From Filobasidium wieringae (Eukaryota > Basidiomycota > Tremellomycetes > Filobasidiales > Filobasidiaceae), in the NCBI GenBank assembly GCA_001600055.1, contig BCIV01000010.1, forward strand, positions 682,001 through 746,000: a stretch of DNA of 64,000 bases, given 5' to 3'. The notes beneath the pieces are model-generated. The model was not told where the DNA came from. It did not search any database and was given only the letters and a program-made list of their open reading frames with translations. Below are positions 33,002 through 45,204 of the stretch, piece after piece (position 1 is the stretch's first letter; every line of letters begins with the position of its first letter). A program made the translations under genes and the position numbers.

Positions 33002-33877
33002 ATGCCTCCCTTTAACAGTTGGGGAAGTGGTGGCAGTTGGAGCGAGAGTGAGTCTGATATTCGTGACATTCAAGTCAAACAGATCCACACTAGTCTGACT
33101 TGCCTGTCATCGCCCTCAGAAACAAGTACAACTGGGACGGTTGGCAGCTTCCGCGATCAACTACGTGCTTACGATACGTTCATGGATGACGTATCCAATG
33201 CCTCAAGTCAAAACACCGACTTTCGTAGTTTCACAGCATCGCTGGCTCTAGAGCTCCAAATGTCTGTTATGGCCGAAGATGCTATGCCAGAATCTAAGTT
33301 CCGACAGGAAGCGCGGCATGCCGAGCAACAAGTGAAAAATGTTATCACCAGTAAATTTGGTAATGATAAGGACCTGATGCGTCGTGCTGAGCGTATAAGA
33401 CAAGTATTGAAAGATTATCAAGCTGGTGAGCTGAATTGGATACCCCTCGAAGAAAACTTCTTAATAATCTAGCTGAATATATCAGCAAAGGGAGAATACA
33501 AAGATGCGAGTAAGTTCTCATTGAGGATACTAAAGTTGCCGAAGTGGAACTCAAATTGTATTTCTCACATAGAGCTCATTCTGAGGGAAAAACAGTCACC
33601 CGACGATTATTGGGGAACCCGCCTTGATCTGGTCGAAAGCTATGAAGATGCCTTGCGCGAACGGCCATTAGGAACCAAAGATGACCATGCAAAGGAAGTC
33701 CAAAAGGGCTGTTACTGCGAGTGGTGTGTGATGGAGAAGGCCTATAACCTCCTAGACGGTGCTCACGTGCATGGTACAACGTTTCGAGAAGGGAACAAGG
33801 AAGCCATTAAACTTAAAGACAGTTTCAAGGAAGCCTGGAAACACGCGCGGCGTGTGAAGAAAGATAGAACCGGATGA
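33002..33877 (+). CDS. Orphan helical protein C with CxCxxC motif
   Basis: Three exons, 33002..33425, 33486..33509 and 33573..33877; 250 residues. The middle exon is only 24 nt. Its use is required to join frames and gives the smooth reading QAAKGEYKDAKLILREKQSP. The N-terminus is Ser/Gly/Trp-rich, then helices: SLALELQMSVMAEDAMPESK, RQEARHAEQQVKNVITSKFG, LMRRAERIRQVLKDYQ. After TRLDLVESYEDALRERPLG comes KGCYCEWCVMEKAYNLLDGA with three close cysteines, perhaps a metal or disulfide site. The tail is basic. No known family. Located next to orphans A and B on the same strand. Confidence 0.72.
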
Positions 33878-34364
33878 TAGTTGTGATAGGCTGTAATTAC
33901 CTGTTGCAAAATGGCGGCGAATGCCCAAATCACCAGTATCGAATGGCAGCATTAGTAGTGAAGTCAAGCTTGAGCCATAGAGGCTTCGCCTGGCACCCAG
34001 ATATACCAGATATGAGATTCGGTGCGGTCCATCGAGCTTGATTACCAAATCTGAAAGAGCTATATTTGCTAGATTCTCAATAAAACGTGAAACTAAACCT
34101 CCGGCTCAATGTCATATGCATGACGAATCGCTAGTGTGAAAACTGAGCTGGGACTATTCGCGAGCAGATATCGTGAGCCGGATGCTTCGGGCCCCGATGG
34201 CATACACAGTTCTACGCTCAGGCTGTACGTCATGTTTTCACCTTCGACTTGCCTTGACCTTCACCTTGAACATAAAACAGACGACCTACTCTCTTCTACC
34301 TTAGCCATTGTGGCAACACGTAGACGCGTATTCAAATCCAACAAATAACTCTGAGAATCTCACA
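33878..34364. other. Intergenic, orphan C to OSBP-related gene
   Basis: 487 bp with the OSBP-related promoter; nothing else seen. Confidence 0.45.
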
Positions 34365-36592
34365 ATGGGCCTTCTTTCAGGAGCACACGACGTAATCCGA
34401 AGGAGAGGCTCGGATGCTGCCTCAATAACGTCAGGAGGAGCACCTTCAAGTCCAGACAAAGGTCAAGCTCCAGATGGTAGACCAGACGACACTGAGGTAC
34501 TGGATAAGGAGGAAGGGAGTATATTGTCTGCTATGATCAGTCAACGTGAGTTTTCGTTGCACAGCCTTGACATTGGGCAGGAAACCAGGTGCTGGGAGCC
34601 TACTGACGAAAGTCTGGTGTCGAATACTGACAGTAAGAATCGGAATGGACCTATCGAAGATCACTTTCCCTACATTTGTATTGGAACCTCGATCTCTACT
34701 GGAACGTATCACGGATTTTATGGCCCACCCAGAGCTCATGTTCAAGTAAGCTATCCTTTCTCTCCATGTTAACATCGTATTTCGTTAAATTATGAGCTGA
34801 TCTCAAACCCTCCTTTACAACGACCTTAGTGCAGGCCAAATCTCAGATCCTAAACAGCGCTTTCTGCAAGTAACAGCCTTGATCCTTGCTGGATGGCACA
34901 TCAAGCCTAAAGGGTGAGGCTCCGTCGGTACTGCCGTCGGCTAGTATCGAGTCACTAATGTCACTCCCCCACTCCAATCTGACAGAGTAAAGAAACCGTT
35001 AGTATCTCTTCAGAAACAGAAGCTCTTGTCGTACGAAACTGATAAATCGAATCAATATCTGTTGGATATAGATACAACCCAGTCCTCGGTGAATTTTTCC
35101 GTTGCACATACACCTATGAAGACGGGTCGGAAGGGTTCTTCATCTCTGAGCAGGTATCGCATCACCCTGTGAGTACTGTTCCTGCCCAAGATGAATTGCA
35201 TATCAAAGCCTGGCAGCTTATTCGAGAGTTTTTGTGCTTTAGCCTATTTCGGCCTTCTTTTACTGCTCCCCTAAGAACGGAGTGGTCATCACGGGAGAGT
35301 TGAAGCCAAAGGTCAGTCCGAGGGTTTCTTTGTCAAACCGAACGTAGACAGGTTCAAGATCTGATCCTGTACTTGTTTTCCATAGTCTAAATTTTTGGGT
35401 AACTCGGTAGCTACTGTTATGGAGGGTGAGAACAGAGTGAGGTTATTGGACCGACCAGAGGATGGGGAGTATACCCTCACAGTGAGTTCCGTAATACAAG
35501 CCCACACGAATGAAATACTGAAGAGAGCCCTTAGATGCCTAACATGTTCGCCCGAGGTATCCTCTTCGGTAAGATGATGCTTGAACTCGGCGATACCTCT
35601 ACAGTCACATGTCCCGCTACGGACCTCTCCTGCGATATCGAATGGAAGACCAAAGGTTGGCTCGGAGGAGGTTACAATGCCGTCGCTGGGCACGTTCATG
35701 GACCTGGAGGAGGTAGCGCGGGGGACATTACTGGGCATTGGGATAGCGTGATGGATTTCAAGGATAAGGGCGGGAAGAGACAGGTGTTGTTCGATGCCGG
35801 GATCGCTCAGGCGAGACCTAAGACGGTCATCCCGGAGGAGGAACAGGAGGCTAATGAGAGTAGAAGGTACGCTGTGGCGTGACTTGCTTTCTTATGCGAT
35901 TGCTGATCAGCTAACGTCCGGTTCGTACAGATTATGGAGCGGTTTGACTCGAGCGATCAAATCGGCCGATATGGATGCGGCGACAGAGGCTAAAGCCAAA
36001 GTGGAAGATGCTCAGCGTGATAAAGCGAGAAGACTAGAATCTTCGGGACAGAGACATCAACCCAGGTTCTTCCAGGCCGTTGGGGACAAGTTTATGCCAA
36101 AGTTGAATTTGGAGCAGTAAGTTGATCATGTTCTGCGGTTTACAAGAGGAACTGTCGAGACTTAAAGTTATGGGTATCTTGTGATAGATTATCCAAGAAC
36201 CCCGAGACGATGATTCAGGCGGTAAAGGAGTTCATGTTTGCTGCCAGTAACCTCCCTAGCTCTCCTCGACAAGAACCCGCGGCTCCTCGAGAAAGGTCTA
36301 ACACTGGGTTCTCTACAGAGAACACACCTGTTTCTCCTACGGCGAGTGTGGGCACGGGTGTGGCGGCCGGTGGGCTAGCGCAAGGGGAAACGGCTTCCAT
36401 CGCTAGTCAGGATACGTTTGCTTCTGCTACATCTACCTTGCGTGAGTATCGCTTTGAATTGACTCAAGATCAAGTGTGGGATGTAATACCGATTCTGATA
36501 TTCTTTTTGATCACGATCGGATAGCTGTGAGGGAGACCGCACCAGGACCTCCAACCGGACCTAGACTCTCCCAGCCTCCCGGTCAATTGTGA
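34365..36592 (+). CDS. Oxysterol-binding protein-related lipid transfer protein (ORD only, Osh6/7-like)
   Basis: Eleven exons: 34365..34545, 34634..34745, 34830..34913, 34986..34997, 35072..35168, 35243..35311, 35386..35481, 35535..35866, 35931..36116, 36188..36441, 36525..36592; 496 residues. The OSBP-related domain is complete: [19 protein letters not shown] (lid), [20 protein letters not shown], the family signature [28 protein letters not shown], and [17 protein letters not shown]. There is no PH or ankyrin part, so it is a short ORP. The lid sequence resembles the fungal Osh6/Osh7 group, which moves phosphatidylserine/PI4P at ER-plasma membrane contacts; sterol transfer is the alternative. 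Exon 4 is a 12-nt microexon supplying most of the VKKP motif. The C-terminal 110 residues are Ser/Thr/Pro-rich. Confidence 0.93.
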
Positions 36593-37388
36593 AGTCTGTC
36601 ATTGGGATCAGGAAAAGAGAAAGAGGAGATTGAGATCATGTAGAATGCCTTGGAACTTTGCTCGTTTGTTGTTTATGTATCATGTTGATGCTGGAGTGAG
36701 AAAATGAAAGGTCAACGCACGATTTCAAAGACCAACCGTGGGAAGGGTAGCGGACGGATTTGCGTCGACATACATGAGGTCCTTCACGGCTGCCCATTCA
36801 CACCGGATTGTCAGATCTAGTTGACATTCACGAACATCTGTACATCTGCACTACAACTTCGCCAACCAGAACAATGGACCTCGTCCTCCCGATAACCTTA
36901 CGTAATTTTTAACCGGGATCTCACACCCATCGGCGTTCACGGTCAAAGCCCAGGGGCGGAATCAAATCGGGAATGAAATCGATTGGGTTTATTATGAATT
37001 ATCAATCGTTCACATGTTCACGATCACATTAAAAATCAAAAACCTTGATTCGCTCGGTCGTTTGCTACACACTACAAACACTGGGATATCATTGGGCTGC
37101 TAGGGATAGAGGGAACAGGATTAGGACTTTATGTCGATTGTTGGAATACGAGGATCGGAACAACAACAACAACAACAGCAACAGCAACCACAACGCAAAG
37201 TTCAGAAGAAAGGGCGAACAGATAAGACTTCAGGCTATTCAACTCGCCTCCTTCTCTTCCTCTCCGTCACAAGCTTTATCATCATCATCATCATACCTCT
37301 CCTCCGTCCCTTTCCCGCTTCGCTCTACTCGTGTCTTTCTTTCCGCTCTTCAACGTCATCAATCGGCTCGCCAATCACCTCCTCCATA
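36593..37388. promoter_or_regulatory. Upstream region of the hemerythrin gene, with in-frame extension
   Basis: 796 bp. From 37131 an open frame continuous with the hemerythrin CDS would add 86 residues (see findings). It contains an AAC/CAA triplet run at about 37159-37190. I treat it as 5' UTR. Confidence 0.4.
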
Positions 37389-38204
37389 ATGGTATACTCA
37401 ACCCGACCCACTCCAGGTGTCAATGGCGGGGAAAAGAAACTGACTCCTCAGGAGGAGAAGGAGTGGAATCATATGGCTGATGGAATGACTTATTATCACG
37501 ATCATTTCAAGAAGAGTTTCGCGATGATCTATCAGGTTAGTCTTCCCGCCTTATCCTTCTTTCTGGGCTTGGAGTTGAAAGGAGGAGGGGGGACGAGGGG
37601 CAGGTTAAGGGGACACTGGGGCTGACTTTTGATCTCGACTTTCACTCGGTAGTTCGCAGATGGATCGTTTGAGAGGAAAGGGATCTCACTTGCTCAATTT
37701 TTAAGAGAGGCGAAGAGTCTGGATGATCATTTAGATGTACATCATAAGATCGTAAGCACATCGTTTTCCATCCTGCTTCAGGGAAGAGGATCGTTAACCA
37801 TTTTCCTCCTGTTGTCTTTCGATTTTGTGCTCTGGAACAGGAAGAAAGACATATCTTTCCTATTTTAGCGAAGAAGATGCCTCAGTTTAAGGAAGGAGCG
37901 AGGGAGAGTGGGGAACATATCAAATCACATAAAGCTATCCATAAAGGTCCGTTGTTTCCCCCTTCCTTCTTTTGAATTGTCACTGATCTTATCCCAATGC
38001 GCAGGATTGAAACAATATTCCCTCCTCCTGTCTAAATACAGCTCCGACCCCTCGTCTTATAATCCCGAAGAGCTCCGGGGCAACATGGATTCATGGAGAG
38101 AAGTCTTGTTCAGACATTTAGACGAGGAGGTGCATGATTTAGGAGCGGAAAGTATGAGAAAGGCTGGATGGACATTGGATGAGGTCAAGAGGATGCCTAT
38201 GTGA
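37389..38204 (+). CDS. Hemerythrin HHE-domain protein
   Basis: Four exons: 37389..37535, 37653..37751, 37841..37946, 38005..38204; 183 residues. The four-helix HHE cation-binding pattern is intact: EWNHMADGMTYYHDHFKKSF, LDDHLDVHHKIEERHIFPIL, HIKSHKAIHKGL and FRHLDEEVHDLG. These supply the His/Glu/Asp ligands for a di-iron site. Fungal proteins of this kind are linked to oxygen, nitric oxide or iron handling, but the substrate here is unknown. The chosen ATG begins a compact cytosolic protein; an upstream in-frame ATG exists. Confidence 0.91.
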
Positions 38205-38911
38205 AACCTCATCTCGGTCTTTTTTTCTGTTGTTGGGCCGTAGGGGTTGGGAATTGGGAAGGATGGCTGTAATGATTCTAATGACTTTTATGTACAGACT
38301 GTTTATACCATATAGAATGAACGACTCGATCATGGATCATCCAGTGCATCCGGTCTGACCCAATGCGTTTTACCAACAAGCTACATGTGAAACACTTGCA
38401 AAGACGAGCGGATGCTGAAGTGTGATTTGTCGCGTGTGTGATCAGCTCTTTTGTCCGCTCATCTCAGCGATCAATCGGCCCATCAATATGAAATCAAGCG
38501 AGCCAAGGACCAAGATCGTCGTCATCTTCCTCATTCTTACTCCATCACTATCTAGATCGACCAGCCAGATTACCAGCTTACACAAGAACAACCTGCTCAG
38601 CTCTTCAATTTCAGAAGGATCAAAGGCAACACGAGCAATCTGTCGCGGCGGTTGATCGTCTGATCTGATCTGATCAAGGGATTCGGTTTACCGGTTACTA
38701 TTACTACTATTGGATACGTATACGGACACTCGATTACGGTCGGGTATCTCGAAATTATCAATAGTGAGTAATGAATGTCCTATTGTGAAGTGCCCCTGCT
38801 TTAATATCTGCTAAATACGCTTATCGCATTCCTCATAGTTCATCTGCCATCCTTTCTCTAATTCCCTTCCAGCCAACTATCTCAATAAGAAGACTGTAGT
38901 GTAGATTCGTC
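38205..38911. other. Intergenic, hemerythrin to coiled-coil gene
   Basis: 707 bp. Presumed terminator and promoter. A CTGAT triplet-of-repeats (about 38658-38673) is the only local repetition. No gene. Confidence 0.45.
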
Positions 38912-41900
38912 ATGAGAGGCTGGGGAGCAGAACCCAATACGATAGACCGAACATCCTTCCCCTCGCATCCCGAACCACACCTCTACAGCCGAACCTCTAG
39001 CCCCGCCTCAAGCTCGGGTTGGAAACCTGGCCGATCGGTCAGTCATAATGCCACCCGTATGGATCAGCATTGGAGTATCCCTCAAGCTCCTGCCGAACGA
39101 GGGGGAAAGAGGAGAGGGAGGACAACTTCTGAGGGAGATCCGTTAGGCGTTTCTAGGGGGGTAATGGGAAGGGCAAAAGATGCGAGGAATGAAGGGATCT
39201 TGCATGGCTCGCCTTTGAAACGTACACCCGAGAAGGTTGAGGCGGAGGAAGGATATCTCGAACCTGAGCTCAGAAGGGAGAGTGCTAGAGGGGAATCGAA
39301 GGAAACGGAAAACAGTCCGCCGAAGCAATCGAGCAAGGACGAAACGGGATTTAACACTGAAAAGAAGCTGCCACCATCAAACGCTTATCAAGTTATACGA
39401 GAGACTCCTAATTCTGCTACTACAACACTTGATCATACAATCATACCTCCAAGACAACCACCTCCTCAATCCTTCACCGAGCTTCAATTCAGTTCAACTT
39501 CGATGCCTCATACCGACTCAGCTCAATCTCGCTGGACAGACCGTCAACACTCGCATAATCCTCACCCTAATCGTCGTTCCAGCAGCAATCAATCGACCAA
39601 TTACCAATCAACCAAGAACAGGGAAGAAGCCAAGATAAGGGAAAAGATCCAAGAATTATCCGATACGGACAAGCCAGCTTTCGCTCGAGCATCGTCTACC
39701 CAAGCTTCAGTTGGCAAAGCTATTGAGGTAGCACCCAAAGGGAAACATCTTCCCCGTATCTTATCTAGTTCACAGAGCAGTACTATCCCCTCTGAACCTC
39801 ATTCGCCTCGGTCACCTCTTACGGAAGCTCAGGAGCGACCTGCGAAAGAAAGGCAATTAGGGGTTCAGGTGCCTTTTGGTCGGAACGAGGTCAGAATACA
39901 TCGGGGAAGTGATTTAGGATGGGGTGGCAGAGCTAGAGGAGGTCGGAGGGGTACGGGCGACAGATATGGATTGGCGAGAGAAGGCAAGGAAGCAGAGGCG
40001 AAGGAGAAGATAGAAGAAGATTCTCTGGATGGTGGGATCGAGAATAAGGGACAAGTAGGGGCTGAGCTCGCGCATGAAGGGAAAAGCATCGAATCGGCAG
40101 GAGGTGGAACGCCAGAGGGAAACGACTCGATTCGAGTTCAACCGTCTGAAAGACCTGGTTCTCCATCTTCGATAATCATCGCGACTCCTCAAGATACACC
40201 CCTCCAATCTCCTCATTCGACAACGAACAACAGACTCCTTACCTTAGCGGTATCCAAACTCCGACCATTCCTCGCAGAAACGCTGACGCAACAACAACTC
40301 AAGCGGGTAGGCCATAAACAAGATAGAGCAGATTACGTTGCCGATTGGAAACGATTACAAGCGAATCAACAGGAACTTTTGGAAGGAGATTGGAGCGACG
40401 ATGGTGTTCCTAAGCCTGACGATAGCGCGAGCAGGGTCAATAGGAAAGGAAGAGGTGGGACCAAAGCACCACCTGTAACTGATCAGGGCGGGTTGCAGGT
40501 GGTAGTCGCATTACCGGTTTCTACTAACGCTCGACGGGCAAGCAATACAAGTAGATACAGTAAGGATGCTTCAGCGGAACAAGATCTCGCCCCTCCAGAA
40601 CCGTCACAGACAACGGAAATTGGAACGCGGGAAATTAGGGGTACTAGTTTCGACGGCGCTTGGGACACGATCTCCATCGGAAAACAAGAGGTACAGTCAG
40701 GCGCTGATTTGACACTGGAGAAGAATGCAGAAAATCCGAAGCACGACGAGCAGGATGGTGGGGAGAAGACCGGGTTACAAAGCAGTAACTCGCAATCCGT
40801 GATTGTTGTCCGGTTGCCAACTCCAAAAGTTTCGCCACGTACCAGCTTGGCAGGAAGTGAAATCGCTGCTTCACCACTACGGAAGGCACTGGAGTTGGAG
40901 GTAGATCCGGAGGCGGGAGATAAACCTGGCGATACGATCTCGGAGAAAGGGTTGCCAGCTCTGGTGCAAGAACAAGATGTTAGATCAGAGGCTACACCTC
41001 TAGTGACGCCCGAGAACACAATCAAACGGAATCACGAACGCATGACAACTGGAGAGTCCGAGATGACCGTCAAACATGTTTTTGATGCAGTAGAGAAGGA
41101 ATCCTCAATCGTAAGCCAAGCTGATTCTTATATCCATCAGTGTGATCTGTGTTTTGATATTTCGATACTTCGCTTGTCCTAGCATGGAGAGTCTCAACCT
41201 GATGGCATGCGGAAAAACTCCTATGCATCCGATTCTCCGCTGGTCTCCACGAACAAAGAAGAGCGTAAGGATGATCCCACAGAAGAATCCAAATATGCAG
41301 GTCCGCCAGGGTCATCTCGAATTTCGAGCGTACCGAATTCCCTACAGACGATCGAGATGCAGCGATCGAGTCCAAGTCTAGGTGCCGTGCCGTTCGAGAA
41401 GGTCATTATTCCGCTAGACGACCTCAGCGACGTCGAAAGTCAGGTGAACATGACTATGCCTTCAGCTCGCAACCCTCAATTCGGTCGTGTGTCACCTCGG
41501 GTACCAATGACCGATCTGCCTTCAGGATCCTCTCCGAGGTTCGGTCACCGTCAGCCGGGTCTTCCGCAGGCAACGATCCTCGCCGATCGCAGACCTTTCG
41601 AATTTGCTCAACCGTTCGCTTCCGGCCCACTTCCTCATAATATCGGGCAACGGCCTGCTCATCAGATATCAACCAGAGGTCAAGGCCAGAGAAAGGGGGA
41701 AAGAACCGGACCAACTCAACCGGATTGGGAAAACCGAATCGAAAACGCGCTGCAAGGTCTCACTGTCAGACACTCGCAGGCAGATACGGCACAACATGAC
41801 ATTCGGGGTCTTCGCCAAGAGGTTATGGGTTTACAGAATCAGCTACAGGAAGCTCGCTCCAGAGTATACGCGGCTCAGAACGCGGTGGCGGAAAAGCAGT

Positions 41901-42754
41901 CGCAGGTTGAGCAGCTCAGCACGAGGGTCGGAGAGAATGCTCGAACTGCACAGATGTACGAGGGGTCACTAGCCGCTAGAAATGCCGACTTGGCGTATAG
42001 TCGAGCCCGGATCGAGCATTTAGAAGGGATACTCTTAGCAAATCAGGCGTTCATCGGGGAGCTGCAATCGAGAGTGAGTAGCAGTTTCTGCTTCTCGCGA
42101 GACGATTTGACACTGATTTACTTGACCCTGGCTAGCTCGCTGAGCTCACGCATCCTAGGAAATCGGATAAGTCGGAAGACAACCGGCTCCGCAACCTACT
42201 TGATCAATTACCGCGCGTGTTCGAGGGTCAGAAGCAGTCTGTCGTGAGTGAGACTGCCCCGTAGCTTGGTTCGAGTGAGTAGCTTACTAGCTTCGCTTCA
42301 GGAACAAATACGTCGACTTGAACAAGCTACAACCAAGCAGTTGACGGAGATCAAGGCTGCCACGGATGCTGAAGCTGGGAAAGGAACCGAGCTGGAAAAG
42401 AGTCTAGAGATACAGGCCAGAAACCTGAAAGAGAGAGGATTGCAACTGGACGTTCGCGAGGTAAATGCGGTCCATCATGTGCAACTCTGTGATAGCTAAC
42501 CAATTCATCGGACCTAGGCCGTATTTCAACTGAGTCAAGTCGAAGCGGAACGCGATCACTACAAGCGAACGGCTTTGGCATATCACGACCAGCTCAGTCG
42601 ACAAGAAGAGAATGCCAGGCAAGATCGAGGAGGCCCTGCTTTCGTCGAGGAAACTGCGTTCGCTCGTCAGGCCCAACCTTCACAGATGCCCAGTACACCG
42701 CCCAAATCAAACGACAGGCTGAACATGATTCTCACCGGGGAAGAAACGTATTAG
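38912..42754 (+). CDS. Large protein, disordered N-terminus and C-terminal coiled coil, function unknown
   Basis: Five exons: 38912..41110, 41183..42073, 42136..42243, 42302..42460, 42518..42754; 1197 residues. No family recognised with confidence. The first 900 residues are Ser/Pro/Glu-rich and charged, without a folded domain I can name; GDLGWGGRARGGRRGTGDRY-like Gly/Arg patches occur around residue 340. Coiled coil begins near residue 920 (ENRIENALQGLTVRHSQADT) and continues through RQEVMGLQNQLQEARSRVYA, AEKQSQVEQLSTRVGEN, RLEQATTKQLTEIKAA and VFQLSQVEAERDHYKRTA. This suggests a scaffold or cytoskeleton-linked role. Splice sites are consensus and every intron is phase 0. Confidence 0.82.
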
Positions 42755-43119
42755 GCGTGAAAGTCGCTTGTAGCGTATGAACAGTGGACAGGATGACATG
42801 TATACATGTTCACCTATTTGGGTTCGTATTGTACATGTAACAAGTCCTGGAACAGATATTTGAGGGAAAGAGCACGAAACCTATTTGCCGTTGGCTGTAT
42901 GCGCGCGATATGATTGACGAAACTCACGGCTCGTCAGTCCCTGAGTTGTTTGAGCAACTTGGCCCTTTTTGTAAAGTTGGGGAGTTCGGCTACTATCGCA
43001 ACTCCAGCGTAAACCGTTTTGAGATAAGGCTAAAGGGTAAAAGTAAGCGGGAGGTCTCATGCGGCAAGACCGAGACGATGACCATAACGATGACACTAAC
43101 GATGTCTGAACCAATGGTA
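42755..43119. other. Convergent intergenic region
   Basis: 365 bp between the coiled-coil gene (+) and the oxygenase-like gene (-). A minus-strand open frame continues here (42881-43201), so the C-terminus of the oxygenase-like protein could be longer by an unrecognised splice. Confidence 0.4.
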
Positions 43120-44480
43120 CTACAAAAAATCGTTTTTGACGTGACGGTGTCCAGGCTGTGTGATCCAAACGAGTCGATCCCCCCTCCATCCATCGACCCA
43201 CTTTACCAAATCGTATTCATACTTTTCCTCATGCTCGTCATAGTCACCAAGTTCCAGTTGCCGTTGATTGAGTCCTTGAAACGCAAAGCATGTGTTGGTG
43301 AGGATGATATCACGGAAGAGGAACGGTTTCTCTTCTTCCCTCGGTTTCGGTCGTCCCGAGCTCTTGACTGTCAATCCGTCTCGCTCACTATCGTACGTCG
43401 CATAGAATTTCCAAGGGATACCGTGTTCATCCAAGAACTCGGCGAATTTGTGATCCATCCCCATAAGCCTTTGCGTCGACAACGCGTTCTCGACCAGATG
43501 TCTCTCCACCGGGTAGGCGTGGGCGAGACCGAAAGCCAACCGACCGCCTTTTGGTAAGAAATCAGGATTCCCATAGATGGAAGACCTGAGCGACTTGACG
43601 ACTTTGTCCTTGAAGGGATCCTCGACCGAATCGTGTTTAACATCGACGAGGTAGATATCGTAGGTGATCGTCACTCTTGTTCCCGAGATAACGGGCAGCA
43701 CCTCGTATTCGCAATCAGAGTGAATAAAAGTCCAGGAGATACAAGGCGATCCGGTTTCCACATCGGATACGTCTTTCGCACAATCAATGACGATCTCCTC
43801 TTCATCGTGTCGGACGACAAACTCTCCTCCAGTGAATTCGCTAGGAAGACAAAAAGTCAACGACCCTATATGCGTCTTCCCGTGTCGAGTGCTAGAATGA
43901 TGAGGAAACGATACATCGTCCCCTATCAATATTTCAACCTCGACGCAAATAACCCCAACAAGACTTACTCTTGACAAGGAACCAAAAACCCTCCTTTTCC
44001 ATAAACATTCAACCTTTCCAACCTCCCGATCATCGTTCTATTGGAATTTCCATACAGTGTGCGCGGTAAGATGTCCAGGACAGCCGAGCGAGCGAGGAGA
44101 TCGTCGGTCAGTGCGAAATGGGGAGGTTTCAGTTCACGGGCCTGATGTATCAAGGAGTTTGGGATTTCTTTGTCATCGTCACCGTACATCCAAGGAGTTC
44201 CGGAGTTATAGAGCTTGAGGAGATCTGGTTCGGATAAGGGAAGGGGGGCGAATCTGGATGACGTTGAAAGGTCGGTGAGGACGTAGGGCGGATTCCTGAG
44301 TTCCCGAGAGCCCCCGTCCGCCGCGACGTCAATGGGGGAAGAAAAATAAAGCCCAATCCTATCGAAATCAAGAGACTCCTCCCCATCCTGGACCTTACCA
44401 GTGAGAACGAACCCTTTATCGTTCTTCTGAAGTTCTTCCCTTAGACGACGGATCACATCGATTTCTCCCTGATTGAGCAT
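43120..44480 (-). CDS. 2OG-Fe(II) oxygenase-like protein with altered iron site (possible pseudoenzyme)
   Basis: Minus strand, two exons, 43969..44480 and 43120..43891; 427 residues. The spliced core reads GKGGFLVPCQDTRHGKTHIG, then SLTFCLPSEFTGGEFVVRHD and DCEYEVLPVISGTRVTITYD, which aligns by pattern to the fungal prolyl-4-hydroxylase-like family (normally PHxD ... DCEHEV ... GxRVTLTY). Here the first iron His is Cys169 and the distal iron His is Tyr233. Asp171 and the 2-oxoglutarate-binding Arg243 remain. The 77-nt intron (GTAAGT...TTCTAG) joins exactly between Asp171 bases, so the Cys is not a splice artefact in this model. Likely inactive or using another ligand. The C-terminus after residue 400 is uncertain. 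Confidence 0.75.
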
Positions 44481-45204
44481 GATCGCCAGGAGAGGTCGTC
44501 AGGGAGGTGAAATCGACTTTCAACGGTGCGTTGAGGAGATATTATCAGGGGGATAGAAGAGATGATGACTTGGAATCCTTCTTGTACGCCCACGATAACT
44601 GGGCGGCCCCGCTGTTCAAGGGTGATTCGGCTCATTGCTAATCGCTTGAGAAAGATACCGCGTTCTGCCTCGTGTCGACTGCGTGGCATGATTATCGATC
44701 CATCCCAATTGAGCCGTTTTATTTAACCATTTGAATAGACCATGTCAGTAGGTGCATCACATGCGTCATTCATCGAGTAGTGGTCGAGGTTGATGAAGAC
44801 CGATCCAGGCTTCAGGTGGTTGACCGTTTGGGAGGAAGTCATTTGTGACGCGTGAATTAGAGTTTCCATCAATCTTGAATAGGTCGATATGCCAAGTGCG
44901 ACGTTGACAGCCAGCGACACGGCGATATTCGTTGGACTTGAGTGACACATTGACCTATCCCTTGACTCTGTCGCCTCTACGTTGCCTCTGTTGACCTGCA
45001 GACCTGGTGGATTCCGGTGTGAACGACCCTTTTCTACGCCTTTGACGCCTTTATTTACGTCAAATCCACGCGATTTAGAGCGATATTTACACGAATTCAC
45101 CTCGAATTAGACTCGACAACCACCAGCGACAACTGGTTTTGTCGTCGTTATATCCCTCAACTACACTGCTGCTACTCCCTCAGGGTGACACCACGCAGCC
45201 CACA
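44481..45204. promoter_or_regulatory. Divergent promoter, oxygenase-like / Cdc1-Ted1-like
   Basis: 724 bp between divergent starts. An open minus frame (44453-44689) upstream of the oxygenase start has no domain. No clear TATA. Confidence 0.4.

Noticed and set aside
37045..37389. 114-codon plus-strand frame with an Asn run
   Set aside because: Triplet-repeat product in another frame upstream of hemerythrin; no support.
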